DNA of 64,000 nucleotides from Norana najaformis (GCA_964023275.1 OZ029919.1:7354903-7418902); one strand, 5' to 3'. Counted from the stretch's first letter, positions 22,376 through 32,969 are shown. The notes: generated by a model from the sequence alone, not told the origin. Program-made: numbers and translations.

Positions 22376-22785
22376 CCACCACCACATCGCGACACATCCC
22401 TATCTGTACCAAAGCACCCACCACCACCCTGCGAAACATCCCTATCTGTACCACAGCACCCACCACCACCCTGCGAAACATCCCTATCTGTACCCCAGCA
22501 CCCACCACCACCCTGCGAAACATCCCTATCTGTACCAAAGCACCCACCACCACCCTGCGAAACATCCCTATCTGTACCACAGCACCCACCACCACCCTGC
22601 GAAACATCCCTATCTGTACCAAAGCACCCACCACCACCCTGCGAAACATCCCTATCTGTACCACAGCACCCACCACCACCCTGCGAAACATCCCTATCTG
22701 TACCAAAGCACCCACCACCACCCTGCGAAACATCCCTATCTGTACCACAGCACCCACCACCACCCTGCGAAACATCCCTATCGTT
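22376..22785. repeat. 42-bp minisatellite with alternating units
   Basis: About 9.5 copies of a 42-bp unit (ACCCACCACCACCCTGCG, then AAACATCCCTATCTGTACC and a variable base pair before AGC). Successive units alternate between ACCAAAGC and ACCACAGC, giving an 84-bp higher-order repeat. One unit carries ACCCCAGC. Because 42 is a multiple of three, frames on both strands stay open for 150-183 codons. I see no start context or flanking exon that argues for coding. Confidence 0.93.
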
Positions 22786-22799
22786 GTCACGACTCGTGA

Positions 22800-23050
22800 A
22801 ATCAGAGATCGCTTTCAAAATTAGTTTTGGATAATCCGGGTGTCAACTCAGAAAAAAGACTCGCTCTTATTTCGTTATTTGTTTGTGGAGCGTTCGGAGG
22901 ACCACTCCGTATAAGCAGTCGAAATCAGGGACTGCGTCATTTCCTCTTCCATGGCGTATTTAGGAAGTCAGCAACCAGGAAGAAGCAGGATGAAGAATAT
23001 CCCAGTTTTTTTTAAATAGGAACAATAAGAGCACATGGATCGTACCTGTT
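22800..23050. other. intergenic DNA, nothing recognised
   Basis: Short mixed-composition sequence between the 42-bp minisatellite and a family A tail. Confidence 0.4.
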
Positions 23051-23190
23051 AACGTAATCCCAAATTCCTACTGCGCCCAAAGAAAGCTAACTCCTTGGAC
23101 CCAGCTTATTCGCAGGCGCACAGTCAAAACATAATCGGAAGGCAGACGAGGCCAGGTTCAGATCCAGATCAAGATCCAAGGGTCAAGATC
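23050..23190 (-). repeat. LINE 3' tail, family A (diverged)
   Basis: Reverse of the family A order: CTACTGCGCCCAAAGAAAGC, ACCCAGCTTATTCGCAGGCG, CAGTCAAAACATAATCG and GATCAAGATCCAAGGGTCA. Confidence 0.7.
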
Positions 23191-23194
23191 TATG

Positions 23195-24080
23195 AGACTG
23201 GTTACTCCAAAATCAATAGCGTTACAAAGGGGAACCAGAGCCTTAAAGAGAGGGAACTCGCCCAGAGCCTGATAAAGTACTAGAAGGTCCCATTTGAGTA
23301 ATCTGCTTGAAGGCTCGAAATTTGAAGCTACGTTGCAGTAAGACTGGTTTGCATTATCAAGAAAAATATTTTGTAACGAGCATGTCATCGAAACATGTAA
23401 CGAAATATAAGTACTAAAAATAGGCAAACAATTACTTAGCTACTTTAATACTTCTTTACACGTAAAAGAGCTAAAACTTTTACTTAAGTGCAGTAACACG
23501 TTACTTATACTTTATTACTGTTCAAAGCTGCTACTGTCCAAGCTGGAAACTTTGCATTCAGGTGGCTATATTAATTAAACAATTTCGTATTACGTGAGTA
23601 AAAAATCCTGTCTGGTGATGGGGCTAAGTAATTTGTAAGTAAGTAATGCGTTTGTTAACATGGTATATGTCCATCGGCTGAACGAGGAATTGTAGGCTTT
23701 GGTGACGGCGGTCAGACAACAAAAGCAACTGGATACAATTAGGTCTTAAGCCGCTTTACGAATATGTCTAGTGAGATGTTGTTGCGAGTGATGTAAACAG
23801 GAGGAATATTCCAGATGGCTGATGCAGAATTGCTGAATCCGCGTCGTGAGAAATCGGACCAACAGCCTTTGATGTCAGGGAAAGATAGGAAGTTTTATGT
23901 AGCTGATCGGAGAGATCTGGACGGCTGTAAGGAAGATGACAGGTAAACAGGTTGAACAGGTTGATTGGTTGAGAGAGTCTCACGTGTAAGGAAAGCTATA
24001 CTGAAAACGCTTCTCGAGCTGACATAACAAAGCGTACTTGTTTTCTATATTAGGCCCTCCAACCCCAAACATCCCTTCCA
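23195..24080. other. intergenic DNA, no gene seen
   Basis: Contains TAAGTAAGTAATGCGTTTGT near 23,636, which matches TAAGTAATGCCTTTGTTACC near 61,628 in an SREBF intron, so it is probably another dispersed repeat. ACTTAAGT/AGTACTT-type words near 23,410-23,520 recur at 26,215-26,330 and 30,340-30,450. Confidence 0.4.
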
Positions 24081-24081
24081 T

Positions 24082-24232
24082 CTCTCTGCCTGACTCTTGG
24101 ATCTTGACCTGGAACCGAACACTTCTGCCTATCGATTTTGTTTTGACTGAGCGCCTGTGAATAAGCTGGTCCTTGCGACGAGGTTTTCGTTGGGCGCTGT
24201 AGAAATCTCGTGATTACGATTACGATTACGAC
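24082..24232 (+). repeat. LINE 3' tail, family A
   Basis: Well-kept copy: TGACTCTTGGATCTTGACC, GGAACCGAACACTTCTGCC, TATCGATTTTGTTTTGACTG, then GGGCGCTGTAGAAATCTCG and GATTACGATTACGATTACG. Confidence 0.82.
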
Positions 24233-24513
24233 TATATAGAGACTCCTTAGAAGCGTAGAAGTAAAGGTAAAACACTACTCAACATGCCTCTATGTAGAAA
24301 CTCCACAGAGGCGTGGTACGAGGTCAAAGGATCATTCGGCTGCGGCACAAACACGACCACAATAATCTAACGACAGGACATCTTTGAAGCCTACCGCCTT
24401 GCTCTGGTACTCATCACCAACCTCTAAAGAATGGAGGACTGAGTTCGCACCAGATGGTGTGGTATTCCACGAACGGTCATCCATCCAAGTATCTTACCAG
24501 CTAAACCTTGTTT

Positions 24514-24665
24514 CATCGTAATCGTAATCGTAATTCCGAGATTTCTACAGCGCCCAACGAAAGCCACGTCACGGGGACCAGCTTATTCACAGGCGCTCAG
24601 TCAAAAAAAATCGATAAGCAAAAGGATTCGGTTCCAGGTCAAGATCCAAAAGTCAGACGGAAAGA
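24514..24665 (-). repeat. LINE 3' tail, family A
   Basis: Well-kept copy facing the one at 24,082, so the two make an inverted pair about 280 bp apart. Confidence 0.82.
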
Positions 24666-24669
24666 CAGC

Positions 24670-25355
24670 GTTTAACTACCCTGAGTCGCCAGCGACGCAT
24701 CCACAGCGCCATACTCCCACCCAGAAGCATCACTAAAACACAGCGCCTTTGAGAGACGAACAGAAACATTGGCATACTTTAAGCTTCCAATAGGCTTCTT
24801 GGAAGCTGTAGGTATGTTGATCGATCACTTTTAGAACCGGGTTTGTTTGTCCAGGGCAGTTAGCTTATCGGTGAGGAAGAGCAGCTATGTAGGCCTTGTT
24901 TATGAGAGGAGCGAAGGTTCAGATTGAAGGGTCAGACGCATGCATGGCGAGACAGACTGTCTGTCGCCATGCATAGAAGGTAAACATATTGTGTAGGCTG
25001 AATAGAGCTACATAAATCATAGATTGAGCAATGAAAAGGAGGGAGAGACAGAAAAGAGAGAAAGCTTCTCTCTGGCTAAGCGTCCAAAAGTCAGCCAGAG
25101 AATGGCAGCTATGCAGTGGCGTAGCAAGAGATTGTGCAGGTTGTGCAAAGCACAAGGGCCCACGAGGCCAGGGGCCGCCTGGACCCCCAATGGGCCAAGG
25201 TCCGGTTGCTCAATTACTTAATACAAAGTAGCCAAAGTTCAGTTTGCACAAGGGCCCTGGGAAGGCTAGCTACGCCGCTGCAGCTATGCGTGACCTGGAT
25301 TCTCTTGAGCTGAGGACAGACTTAGATTAAGCTCTAACGTAGTCGTCTGAGTAAT
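24670..25355. other. intergenic DNA, no gene seen
   Basis: An inverted pair GACAGACTGTCTGTC lies near 24,951 with GCATGCATGGCGA before it and CGCCATGCATAG after it, a short perfect palindrome-like hairpin. A patch with GCACAAGGGCCC words is at 25,145-25,260. No gene recognised. Confidence 0.4.
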
Positions 25356-25359
25356 TGTA

Positions 25360-25560
25360 ATTGTAATTTGTAATTTCTATTGCGTCGCTGGAGTAATTGT
25401 AATTAGTAATTTCTATACGTCGGTGGAGTAATTGTAATTGTAATTAGTAATTTCTATTACGTCGGTGGAGTAATTGTAATTGTAATTAGTAATTTCTATT
25501 GCGTCGGTGGAGTAATTGTAATTGTAATTAGTAACTTCTATTGCGTCGATGTCTAATGCA
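25360..25560. repeat. 42-bp minisatellite built from a retroposon end
   Basis: Four to five units of about 42 bp, each with GTCGGTGGAGTAATTGTAAT and TAGTAATTTCTATT. The last unit runs directly into a family C-like body (TGCGTCGATGTCTAATGCAC). It appears to be a tandem amplification of that element's 3' end plus its microsatellite tail. Confidence 0.88.
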
Positions 25561-25625
25561 CAAGCCTCAAGCGATGGCACATCAAAGCCAAGCCGCAATC
25601 AGGTCAATGTCCAGAAGTCAGCCCA
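25545..25625 (-). repeat. dispersed repeat, family C
   Basis: CGATGTCTAATGCACAAGCC, then GATGGCACATCAAAGCCAAG and CCGCAATCAGGTCAATGTCC, matching the order at 9750 and 39,205. Confidence 0.65.
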
Positions 25626-25629
25626 ATAA

Positions 25630-26340
25630 GGACAGATTAGGTAATATGAAAGGAGTGAATGTTTGAGGCTCTTTAGAAGTCGTAACGTTCTCGTTCGGTG
25701 TATTGTAGCTCAGGCGAAGTCCAGTGTGCATTTGAAGTACATTCATATTCGAAGAATGACAGTAACAAGTGATCTACAACTAGCAATCCGATATACATGT
25801 GTAATTATATTATATATAAGCTCGTATTTATATATTATATACAACATTTCTGCTCAGGCAGCTGTCCGTGAAAATAAATTCCCGAATACAGAGAGACAGG
25901 GCGACCCGTAATAAACCTTTCTTTTTCTTGTTATTGCATCCGTGTGCATAGGAAGAGAAATAAAGAGACTGCTATGGTGAATATCATGCACATGCATAAC
26001 TGCACATAAGCACGCAGACCATGGGACAACATGGGAACAGATTCGCAGTTGCAAGCCAACGTTGCTCGGGTGCAATGAATTCCGATGCTGGAAAACTTGA
26101 AAGATTGAAAGTCACCTACATAACAGATCCGTGGATATCACATAATGTGTCGATGCAATCATGCACACGCCGATATAAACGGTGTTGTTCAAAACACCGG
26201 GCCAAAGTACTTCAGTAAAAGCAAGCCTAACTTCAAGTACTTAAGTAAACGTACTCAAAAGCAATTTTACTTAAGTAAAAGTAAAATTGTATTCTTCTAA
26301 ATAGTACTGTTAAAGTAAAAGTATAAAGTACCGAGTGCAT
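25630..26340. other. intergenic DNA, no gene seen
   Basis: Contains a TTACTTAAGTAAAAG-rich patch at 26,210-26,330 shared with 23,410-23,520 and 30,340-30,450. No coding domain is seen. Confidence 0.4.
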
Positions 26341-26341
26341 C

Positions 26342-26555
26342 TGTATGCCTGTATGTATGTATGTGTGTATGTATGTATGTGTGTATGTATGTATGTATTT
26401 GTGTATGTATGTAAGCATGTATGTATGTATGTATGTATGCATGAATGTATGTATGTATGTATGAATGTATGTATGAATGTATGTATGTATGTATGAATGT
26501 ATGTATGTATGTTTGTATGCATGTATGTATGCATGCATGCATGCAAGCATGCACG
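26342..26555. repeat. (TATG)n microsatellite
   Basis: TATG tetranucleotides with GTGT and TGAA variants over 210 bp. Three minus-strand frames stay open as His/Thr/Ile strings. Confidence 0.94.
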
Positions 26556-26683
26556 TGTTCATGTATCTCTCAGAAGCGCTGCTATGGTGAATATCATCTC
26601 TTCTAAAGTAGATCTGATTATTTTACTGCAAACTTATTATGTTTCTGTAATTAAGTCCACCTATTTACTCACGTAGGTGGGAT

Positions 26684-26870
26684 GCGGTGGTGTAGTGGTA
26701 TGGTCTGTGCCTCGTAACCGGAGGGTCGCGGGTTCGAATCTACCTCAAGCCACTGCGTAGCGGCCTTGGACAAGTTGCTCACTCACAGCTGTCTGTGAGG
26801 AAGGCAACGGGAAACCACCTCACTCATCTCATCTCCGGGTGGCATAAAAGCCATTGGACCAGCCTTCGAG
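26684..26870 (+). repeat. tRNA-derived SINE
   Basis: The head looks like a tRNA: an A-box-like GGTGTAGTGGTATGG near 26,693, a possible anticodon arm CCTCGTAACCGGAGG, and a B box GGGTTCGAATC near 26,730. Instead of ending after an acceptor stem it continues into a non-tRNA body (AAGGCAACGGGAAACCACC). An ATC/GTC trinucleotide microsatellite follows at 26,878-26,935. An internal RNA polymerase III promoter is expected in such heads. Confidence 0.7.
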
Positions 26871-26877
26871 TAGAGAA

Positions 26878-26937
26878 CTCATCATCATCATCATCATGGT
26901 CGTCGTCGTCGTCATCATCATCATCATCATCATCACT
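26878..26937. repeat. (ATC)n/(GTC)n microsatellite
   Basis: CATCAT and GTCGTC trinucleotide run ending the SINE. Confidence 0.9.
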
Positions 26938-26939
26938 GT

Positions 26940-27335
26940 ACGTAGATTACACATGGCTGATCCGGAGTTTCAACCAGGGTCACCGGGTAATAGCTGACGT
27001 GTTAGCCGTTCAGCCACCAGGTCAACTCATTCATCACCATCTCCCTCTGACAAGTTTCGTCAACTGTATTCCGAACTCAATCTTTCTTCCGGCGTCATAA
27101 TTCTGTTCCTCCTAGGCCATCCATCTGAACTTCAACCAATAATGCTGATGGGTTCCACATATGAATATATGAGTGTACCGTGATTGTAAACACAGCATAA
27201 AGCAAGTTATACTCCGGTGGGCTTAACACACTTATGTACTTCGTGTTCCTTAGTCTGTAGAAGCATATTCAACATCTACCCGATGCGTAGCCTATTCGGA
27301 ATGGCCACGAGCCCTCTCCTCTCTGGCTTTTCGAC
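26940..27335. other. intergenic DNA, nothing recognised
   Basis: Mixed sequence between the SINE and a family C element. No gene or structured RNA is recognised. Confidence 0.35.
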
Positions 27336-27339
27336 CCGG

Positions 27340-27455
27340 ACTCACCACGGACTTTGGCTTGGACAATGATTTTGTTTAGCAGCGACCATCGACTGGTGCC
27401 TCGAGCATTATTACAGTGGCGCTATAGAAGTTATTATATTAGATTAGATTAGAGC
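27340..27455 (+). repeat. dispersed repeat, family C
   Basis: Ends CGACCATCGACTGGTGCCTC, AGCATTATTACAGTGGCG and CTATAGAAGTTATTATA with an AGATTAGATTAGA tail. The same order is found at 46,440 and, reversed, at 39,205 and 56,610. Confidence 0.75.
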
Positions 27456-27515
27456 ACGTACACCTAATGTACCTCCTCCCCACGACTGGTCGGATGATTT
27501 CAAACCATTATATTA

Positions 27516-30132
27516 CACTGGCCAACACATAATTTGTTGCCTCAAATGTTAGAACTGTTTCTGGGTATATTTGACCTGCTGATTCCAGAAAAGGCACCAG
27601 TTTTCTCCCAGCAGGTCTAGTTTTCGAGATATAGAACATTAGGCCATATACCAGTCCTTGCCTCTGCTCGCCCATAAAACATAAGGCTATAGCTATAATT
27701 ATGTAGTGCTCAATTTATTACGTGATACACTAAATAAACATAATAATACAAATACTTAAAAGAAAATGGTAGTACCTGAAACTGTACTTATATGATACCA
27801 AACAGAACAAGTTTGTTATAAAAATTTCAAGTCATTCGACACCGAAGAAGCTCCTTTTGTACGATTTCCGAGTGTGGCATCTGCCGGAACAATCGCGCAT
27901 AATATTCCAGCAATAGTCTGCCATCATGTGTGCATCTCATCTTCCTTGATATCGATTTTCCATTGTTTTGATGTCTTGGTGAAATCTTTCACCTTGCTCT
28001 TCGCTGAAGTCACCAAGATTCTCTGGAAAGCGATCTAAGTGACTGTGGAGATAATGGACTTTAATGCTCATGTTGCAGCCAAGCTTGTTGAAATGAAGAA
28101 GCATATCCTCTACTAGTTGTGCATAATTGTCTGCCTTCTTGTTGCCAAGAAAATGTTTAGTTACAAGAACAAAGGAAGACCAGGCACAAGATTCGATTTC
28201 ATTCACTGATGGTATGAAAAGTGGGTCATTCATAAGTTGCCTGATCTGTGGACCATCGAAGATTCCAGCCTTCAATTTTTCCATTGTAATTCCAGGTAAC
28301 TTGTGTACTATGTATTCGAAGCATGAACCTTCTTTATTCAAAGCCCTGACAAATTGTTTCATCAGGCCTAGCTTTATATGTAGTGGTGGCAGTATGATCC
28401 TATCTCGTGCCACCAAAGATTCCTTGATTACATTTTGAGCTCCAACCACCATGTCTTTCCTCGAAGGCCAATCTTTTCTTGTCCAATGTTCATGCTTGGC
28501 TCTACTGTCCCAAAGACACAAAAAGCAGGGATACTTTGTGTAGCCACTTTGTTGACCAAGGAGGAAATTTACCATCTTCAAGTCTACACAAATTACCCAT
28601 TGATGTTCTTTGTATTTTATCTTTTCCAGTACTAAAGAAATGGCATTGTACTCTTCTTTCATCCTGTTGGAGTGACCGATTGGAATAGAACCAAATTTGT
28701 TGCCGTTATTTAAAAGCACACATTTCAGACTACGTTTTGAACTGTCGATAAAAAGACGCCACTCATCTGGGCTGTAATCCGACAGACCAATTTTCTTCAA
28801 TAAGTTGCTGATGTCATTACAGAATACTAGGTTGTTGTCTTCGGTAAAGAATGGCAGCAAATCCTTTTCTCTGTTTCTATAAATTGTAATTTTCGTTCCA
28901 GGCTGAAGTGCATTCTTTTCCTTTACTCTGGACGCAAGCAATTCAGAGGACTCTTTGGAAAGATTTAAGTCCCTGATCAGATCACTCAACTCTTTTTGGT
29001 CAAAACGTTCACTGTGTGAAGTTGATTGGAAATCACTGTCACTGCCCCCACTTTCTTCACTTTCGTCATCTTGTCCGATATTGGACATGAAAGTCTCATC
29101 GTCTGAGAGCTGAGGTAGTTCGCGAAAAGGTGGAACTGGTACAATATCCGAATGCAGAACAGGTCTCCTGGCTGAAGGTATATCAGGGTAAGACAACTTG
29201 TGACGATTATTTCGATTGATGCCTATGATATTAACCATACAAAAGTAACAGTCGTCGAAGTGGTTTATCTGTTCCCTCCAAACCATCGGTACACCAAATT
29301 TCAGGCAGCTTCTCTTTCCAATTGTCCAGTGGCGCAATTGTTCAATACAAGTTTTGCATACTGTATGAGGAGCCCATTGCTTATCTTGATCTCCAAGTTT
29401 GACACCAAAATAACCTACATATGCTCTTTTTACAAACTCAGAAATCGGTTTCCTGTTTGCTTTTAGTGTGTATTCCCCACAAATGTAGCAGAATATGTCT
29501 GGATGGTTAATGCAGCTCCGTCTGGAAGTAGCCATAACCTTAAGGATGTTCGCATCTGAGGAACTAACCTAAAAAATAGTAAGAACATGTAGTTATTTAA
29601 TGCTCACATTCACAGATTGTTCTTGCGACCAACTCTTAATATGCCCTAAGACGACTGCGGCTGCTCTAGCTTTCAGGAGGCGGTTTATATAGGCTATAAA
29701 TGCTGACTTCAGCATAATCTATTTACATAGTTCGAAACCATGAAACGCTGTATAAGCACAAATAAATTCTAAATGAAGCCATGAATTTAGTGCTGAGTAA
29801 GCTGTAGGCTACGGAATAGTTATTTCGTTGAATCAGCAATATCTCAGCACGCGGCAAGATATGCTGATTTTACATTATAAGGATGTAGGCATTATATGAA
29901 TCAGCAAGAATAATAATTAGCCATAAATAAAGCTTATTATGACATTTTAGTTTTGCCAAAGACATCGTTTAAAGAGTGGACTGGGTTTTCTTTACAAAAT
30001 CGACGATATCTCAGAAACTAGACCTGATGCACTCAATCCAATGACATTTTCTGAATCAGCGCCCAAAATTACCCCAAGAACAGGTCTAAAACCGAAGGCA
30101 ACAAGAAAAATTTTTTTTTCTGTTGGCCAGTG
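27516..30132 (-). mobile_element. CACTG-ended DNA transposon, copy 2 (nonsense mutation)
   Basis: Starts CACTGGCCAACA and ends TGTTGGCCAGTG, flanked by TTA at 27,513-27,515 and 30,133-30,135. It is 2,617 bp and nearly identical to copy 1 along its whole length, but inverted. The last few bases inside the right end are slightly shorter than in copy 1. The close match, including non-coding parts, indicates recent transposition of one family. Confidence 0.88.
27937..29535 (-). pseudogene. putative transposase, copy 2, truncated at Trp533
   Basis: Same frame and start as copy 1. About nine amino-acid changes are seen over 532 residues (for example Ala58Thr, Cys149Phe, Lys158Glu, Cys268Arg and Asn461His). 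The Trp533 codon TGG has become TGA, removing the last 35 residues. These follow the putative catalytic Glu, in the stretch with WNIMRDCSGRCHTRKSYK. The DDE-like residues are unchanged. The product may be inactive, but loss of the tail alone does not prove this. Confidence 0.85.
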
Positions 30133-30139
30133 TTATGTA

Positions 30140-30465
30140 CTCGGCGCGGTAATTAGTCACTGTAACTCTATCTATTCTAACGATACTCTTCGCTTTAGAT
30201 ATCTCTTGCCCTTCATGCTCCATGTGTGAGCAATCATTCTTTGATTTAACACTCCAACAGCGTCAAAATTACTTATACTCTACGCCTGTATAGGCCTATC
30301 TAACGCATGAAAGTAACCAGTAATGTACGGATAAGCGTCATTTGCACTTAAGTGAAAGTACAGAAATTTGAGAAATATTACATCGTTACAAGTAAAAGTA
30401 TTACAGTTATTCAGTACTTCGTTAATAGTAAAGTACTAAAACTTGTAACTAAGTACACACTTCCC
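30140..30465. other. intergenic DNA with AGTACT-rich patch
   Basis: AAGTACTAAAACTTGTAAC-type words at 30,340-30,450 match 23,410-23,520 and 26,215-26,330, so this is another dispersed repeat. No gene. Confidence 0.45.
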
Positions 30466-30467
30466 AT

Positions 30468-30671
30468 TTCTCTCAGCTTAAACACAATCCACCCTAACAG
30501 CGCCTCTTCCCCTTCTCTCTCTCTGGTCTTCTGGCAACCGGACTTGGTTCTTGACACGGCAGTTTTGGACAACCCAAATGACTTGACGTAGCGATCATGA
30601 ATAAGCTGGAGCCCTGCGCTTAACTTTTAAGTAGCGCTTTACAAATTTGGAGTTTGCGATTACGATTACAC
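30468..30671 (+). repeat. LINE 3' tail, family B
   Basis: Shares AAACACAATCCACCCTAACA, TCTTCTGGCAACCGGACTTG, GAATAAGCTGG, GCCCTGCGCTTA and AGTAGCGCTTTACAAATTTG plus a GATTACGATTAC tail with 34,488 and 35,738. It has the same architecture as family A. Confidence 0.8.
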
Positions 30672-31560
30672 TTAGCGTGTTACTTTTACATCGTTACTGA
30701 GCAACACTGGATATAAATAGGATATAATTTGAATATTACATGAATATACCTAAATGCATATATACATACATATATATACATACACATATATATATATAAT
30801 AAGCCCTATGCCTAAGAACTGAGAGATTATAACTTGCCTGTGGTTATATATGTATATCAATATACATATACCGATATAACCAGATGAGATGAGGTGCAAG
30901 TCAGTCTTTGAAGGAGACATGTATGTATACATATACAGTGTATATATATACATTTAGCGGAGCGTAGTGCCCTACAAAATGACTTCAAAACGAAATTTTC
31001 TAAGCAATATGTAATTATATTTTGACATTAGACTGACATCAATAGATTGGCCACGGGCATTTATACAAATGTGTATATATATATATAAGATATGTGTATA
31101 CAGTCTGTATATATATATAGTGTGTATAACCGTATTTTGTGTGTATATGTATATATATAGTCTGTGTGTATAGCAGTGTTTTGCATATATCTATATATAC
31201 ATATATGAGTTTAATGCTGACGGCTGTCATTTCGTAAATGACTTGGTCAGACGCCAGATGCACATGTAGGCGTCGAAGAGGAATTGGCATCAGAGACGAA
31301 TTGAGACATGCATGCATATCTACGCTTCCATAGATGGAAGATGGAGAGGAAACTGGAAGGAAATGATTTTCCGCATCGGAGGAGGTGGAGTAGGCACGTC
31401 TTGTCGCTAGATGGACGTTTGAAGGGGAACGCTAATACCCATAAGATAAAAGGCAGTTGTTAATATAAGTGTATGCATGTATGTGCATATGTATATATAA
31501 ATATATGCATGCAAGTATGTATTTGTGAGTGTATGTGTGTTCATATGTATGTGGCTTATT
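30672..31560. other. TA-rich intergenic DNA
   Basis: TATATA/TACATA microsatellite patches at 30,755-30,960 and 31,068-31,210. No coding domain is seen. Confidence 0.5.
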
Positions 31561-31700
31561 ATGCTCATGCTAGGTTATAGGTCGAAAAATGTTGGACTGT
31601 CGTGCGCGCCGACATTTGACATTGTAAAGCACCCTTGAAGTAGCTTGCTACTGACGATGTTCTATAAACTGTCCTGATTACAGTTACAATTACAAAATGT
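31560..31700 (+). repeat. retroposon-like 3' tail, unassigned
   Basis: Ends CATTGTAAAGCACCCTTGAA, then ACAGTTACAATTACAA, the tail style of the other retroposons here, but with a different body. Confidence 0.4.
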
Positions 31701-32190
31701 AGGTCTGCACATGGATCTGTATGCTTAACAAAACTGATTAATCTCAATGGGGTTGGAATAATGTGTCCCGCGTGGTGTTTGAATTGCATTTGTGAGTCTG
31801 TAAAGTCTTCGCTGCAGGGTTAGGCACAGGCCAGATCCATAGGATATGTCGCTAAATGTTCATATCTGTGTATAGTCACAAGAATGAATATACAAGTGTT
31901 AAGTTAATAAAACTGGTCCATCTGTCAGGAACAATACGTACATTAGCCATTTATGAAAAGACAGCCGTCAGCATTGGACTCACACATATTCACGAAACAC
32001 GGTTAAACACAGACCATATACAAACAGACTAAAATGAATGCAAATGAAGTTTTTCATCTTAATGGAGATATAGTTTAAATTTTCTTAAAAGGTTTTTATA
32101 CTTCTATTTTTGTTGTCTGCCTTGTGCGAAATAAAATAGCCTAAATTTTTAATAAAATGGCTTAAATTTGTGTTATTACAAGGAAATCTG
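31700..32190. other. intergenic DNA, nothing recognised
   Basis: AT-rich sequence without a recognised gene or element. Confidence 0.35.
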
Positions 32191-32192
32191 AA

Positions 32193-32345
32193 TAAATGTA
32201 AATGTACACGTTTTTCTATAGCGACCGTATGGCCTCGACCATGCTCATGTTTCAATGAATTAAATCGGGCGAGATCCTTCACCACCGCTGCCCGTTTGAA
32301 TGGGTGCCAAAGCAAGGGCACTGAGACGCCTTGACGAACGCTTTA
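32193..32345 (+). repeat. dispersed repeat, family E
   Basis: GTAAATGTACACGTTTTTC, ACCGTATGGCCTCGACCATG, TCAATGAATTAAATCGGGCG and GAGATCCTTCACCACCGC. Confidence 0.78.
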
Positions 32346-32347
32346 AC

Positions 32348-32726
32348 CAATCGTAGTCGTAATCTCGAGATTTCTACAGCGCCCAACGTAAGCTAAGTCG
32401 CGGGGACCAGCTTATTTACAAGCACTCAGTCAAAACAAAATAGATAGGCAAAAGGGTTCGGTTCCAGGTCAAGATCCAGGAGCCAGGCAGTCAGACAGAC
32501 GAACGGGTATGGTGGTGTTTGCAATTGAAGCCAGAAGAGAGATAAGGGGAATATATAGGTCACCAGGCCAGTCATCTATCCGGGAACGAGCGAAGCCATT
32601 CCAGAGGCTGACCAACGATTCCATAAGGGATGCTCTGGTCAGCAAGATGCTATAGTCCACCGTGTCGAACGTTGCGCTTACATCCAGCAGCGCAAGCAGC
32701 GTGATGTCCTGCATCGGTACCGTCAC
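32348..32726 (-). mobile_element. LINE fragment: RT motif A joined to a family A tail
   Basis: On the minus strand, 32,726 down to about 32,600 reads DITLLALLDVSATFDTVDYS, which is RT motif A with its catalytic Asp. It then jumps to the 3' end and a family A tail (32,348-32,500). So the element has an internal deletion, like the LINE at 3763. It is one of two places that tie the family A tail to reverse transcriptase coding sequence. Confidence 0.82.
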
Positions 32727-32847
32727 AAGTCAGTAATTAGCCGCAGCAAAACCGTTTCTCTTGGATGACCCTTCCTGAAGCCAGATGTGGCATTAGCTTG
32801 CACGATTCCAAGTAGCCCAACATCTGACTATAGCTTCTACTTTCTAA

Positions 32848-32967
32848 ACAACCGAACCCTTTTGACTATCGATTTTGTTTTGACTGAGCGCCTGTGAATA
32901 AGCTGGTTCCCGCGACTTAGCTTTCGTGGGCGCTGTAGAAATCTCGAGATTACGATTACGATTACAA
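32848..32967 (+). repeat. LINE 3' tail, family A
   Basis: ACCGAACCCTTTTGACTATC, then TTTTGTTTTGACTGAGCGCC and GGGCGCTGTAGAAATCTCGA with a GATTACGATTACGATTACA tail. It faces the copy ending at 32,348. Confidence 0.82.
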
Positions 32968-32969
32968 CC

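Noticed and set aside
22272..22834. His/Pro/Tyr-rich repeat proteins on both strands
   Set aside because: A 42-bp minisatellite leaves several frames open. No exon signals, start context or domain favour one.
26684..26757. Possible plus-strand tRNA gene
   Set aside because: tRNA-like head only. The anticodon stem is imperfect and the body continues as a SINE.
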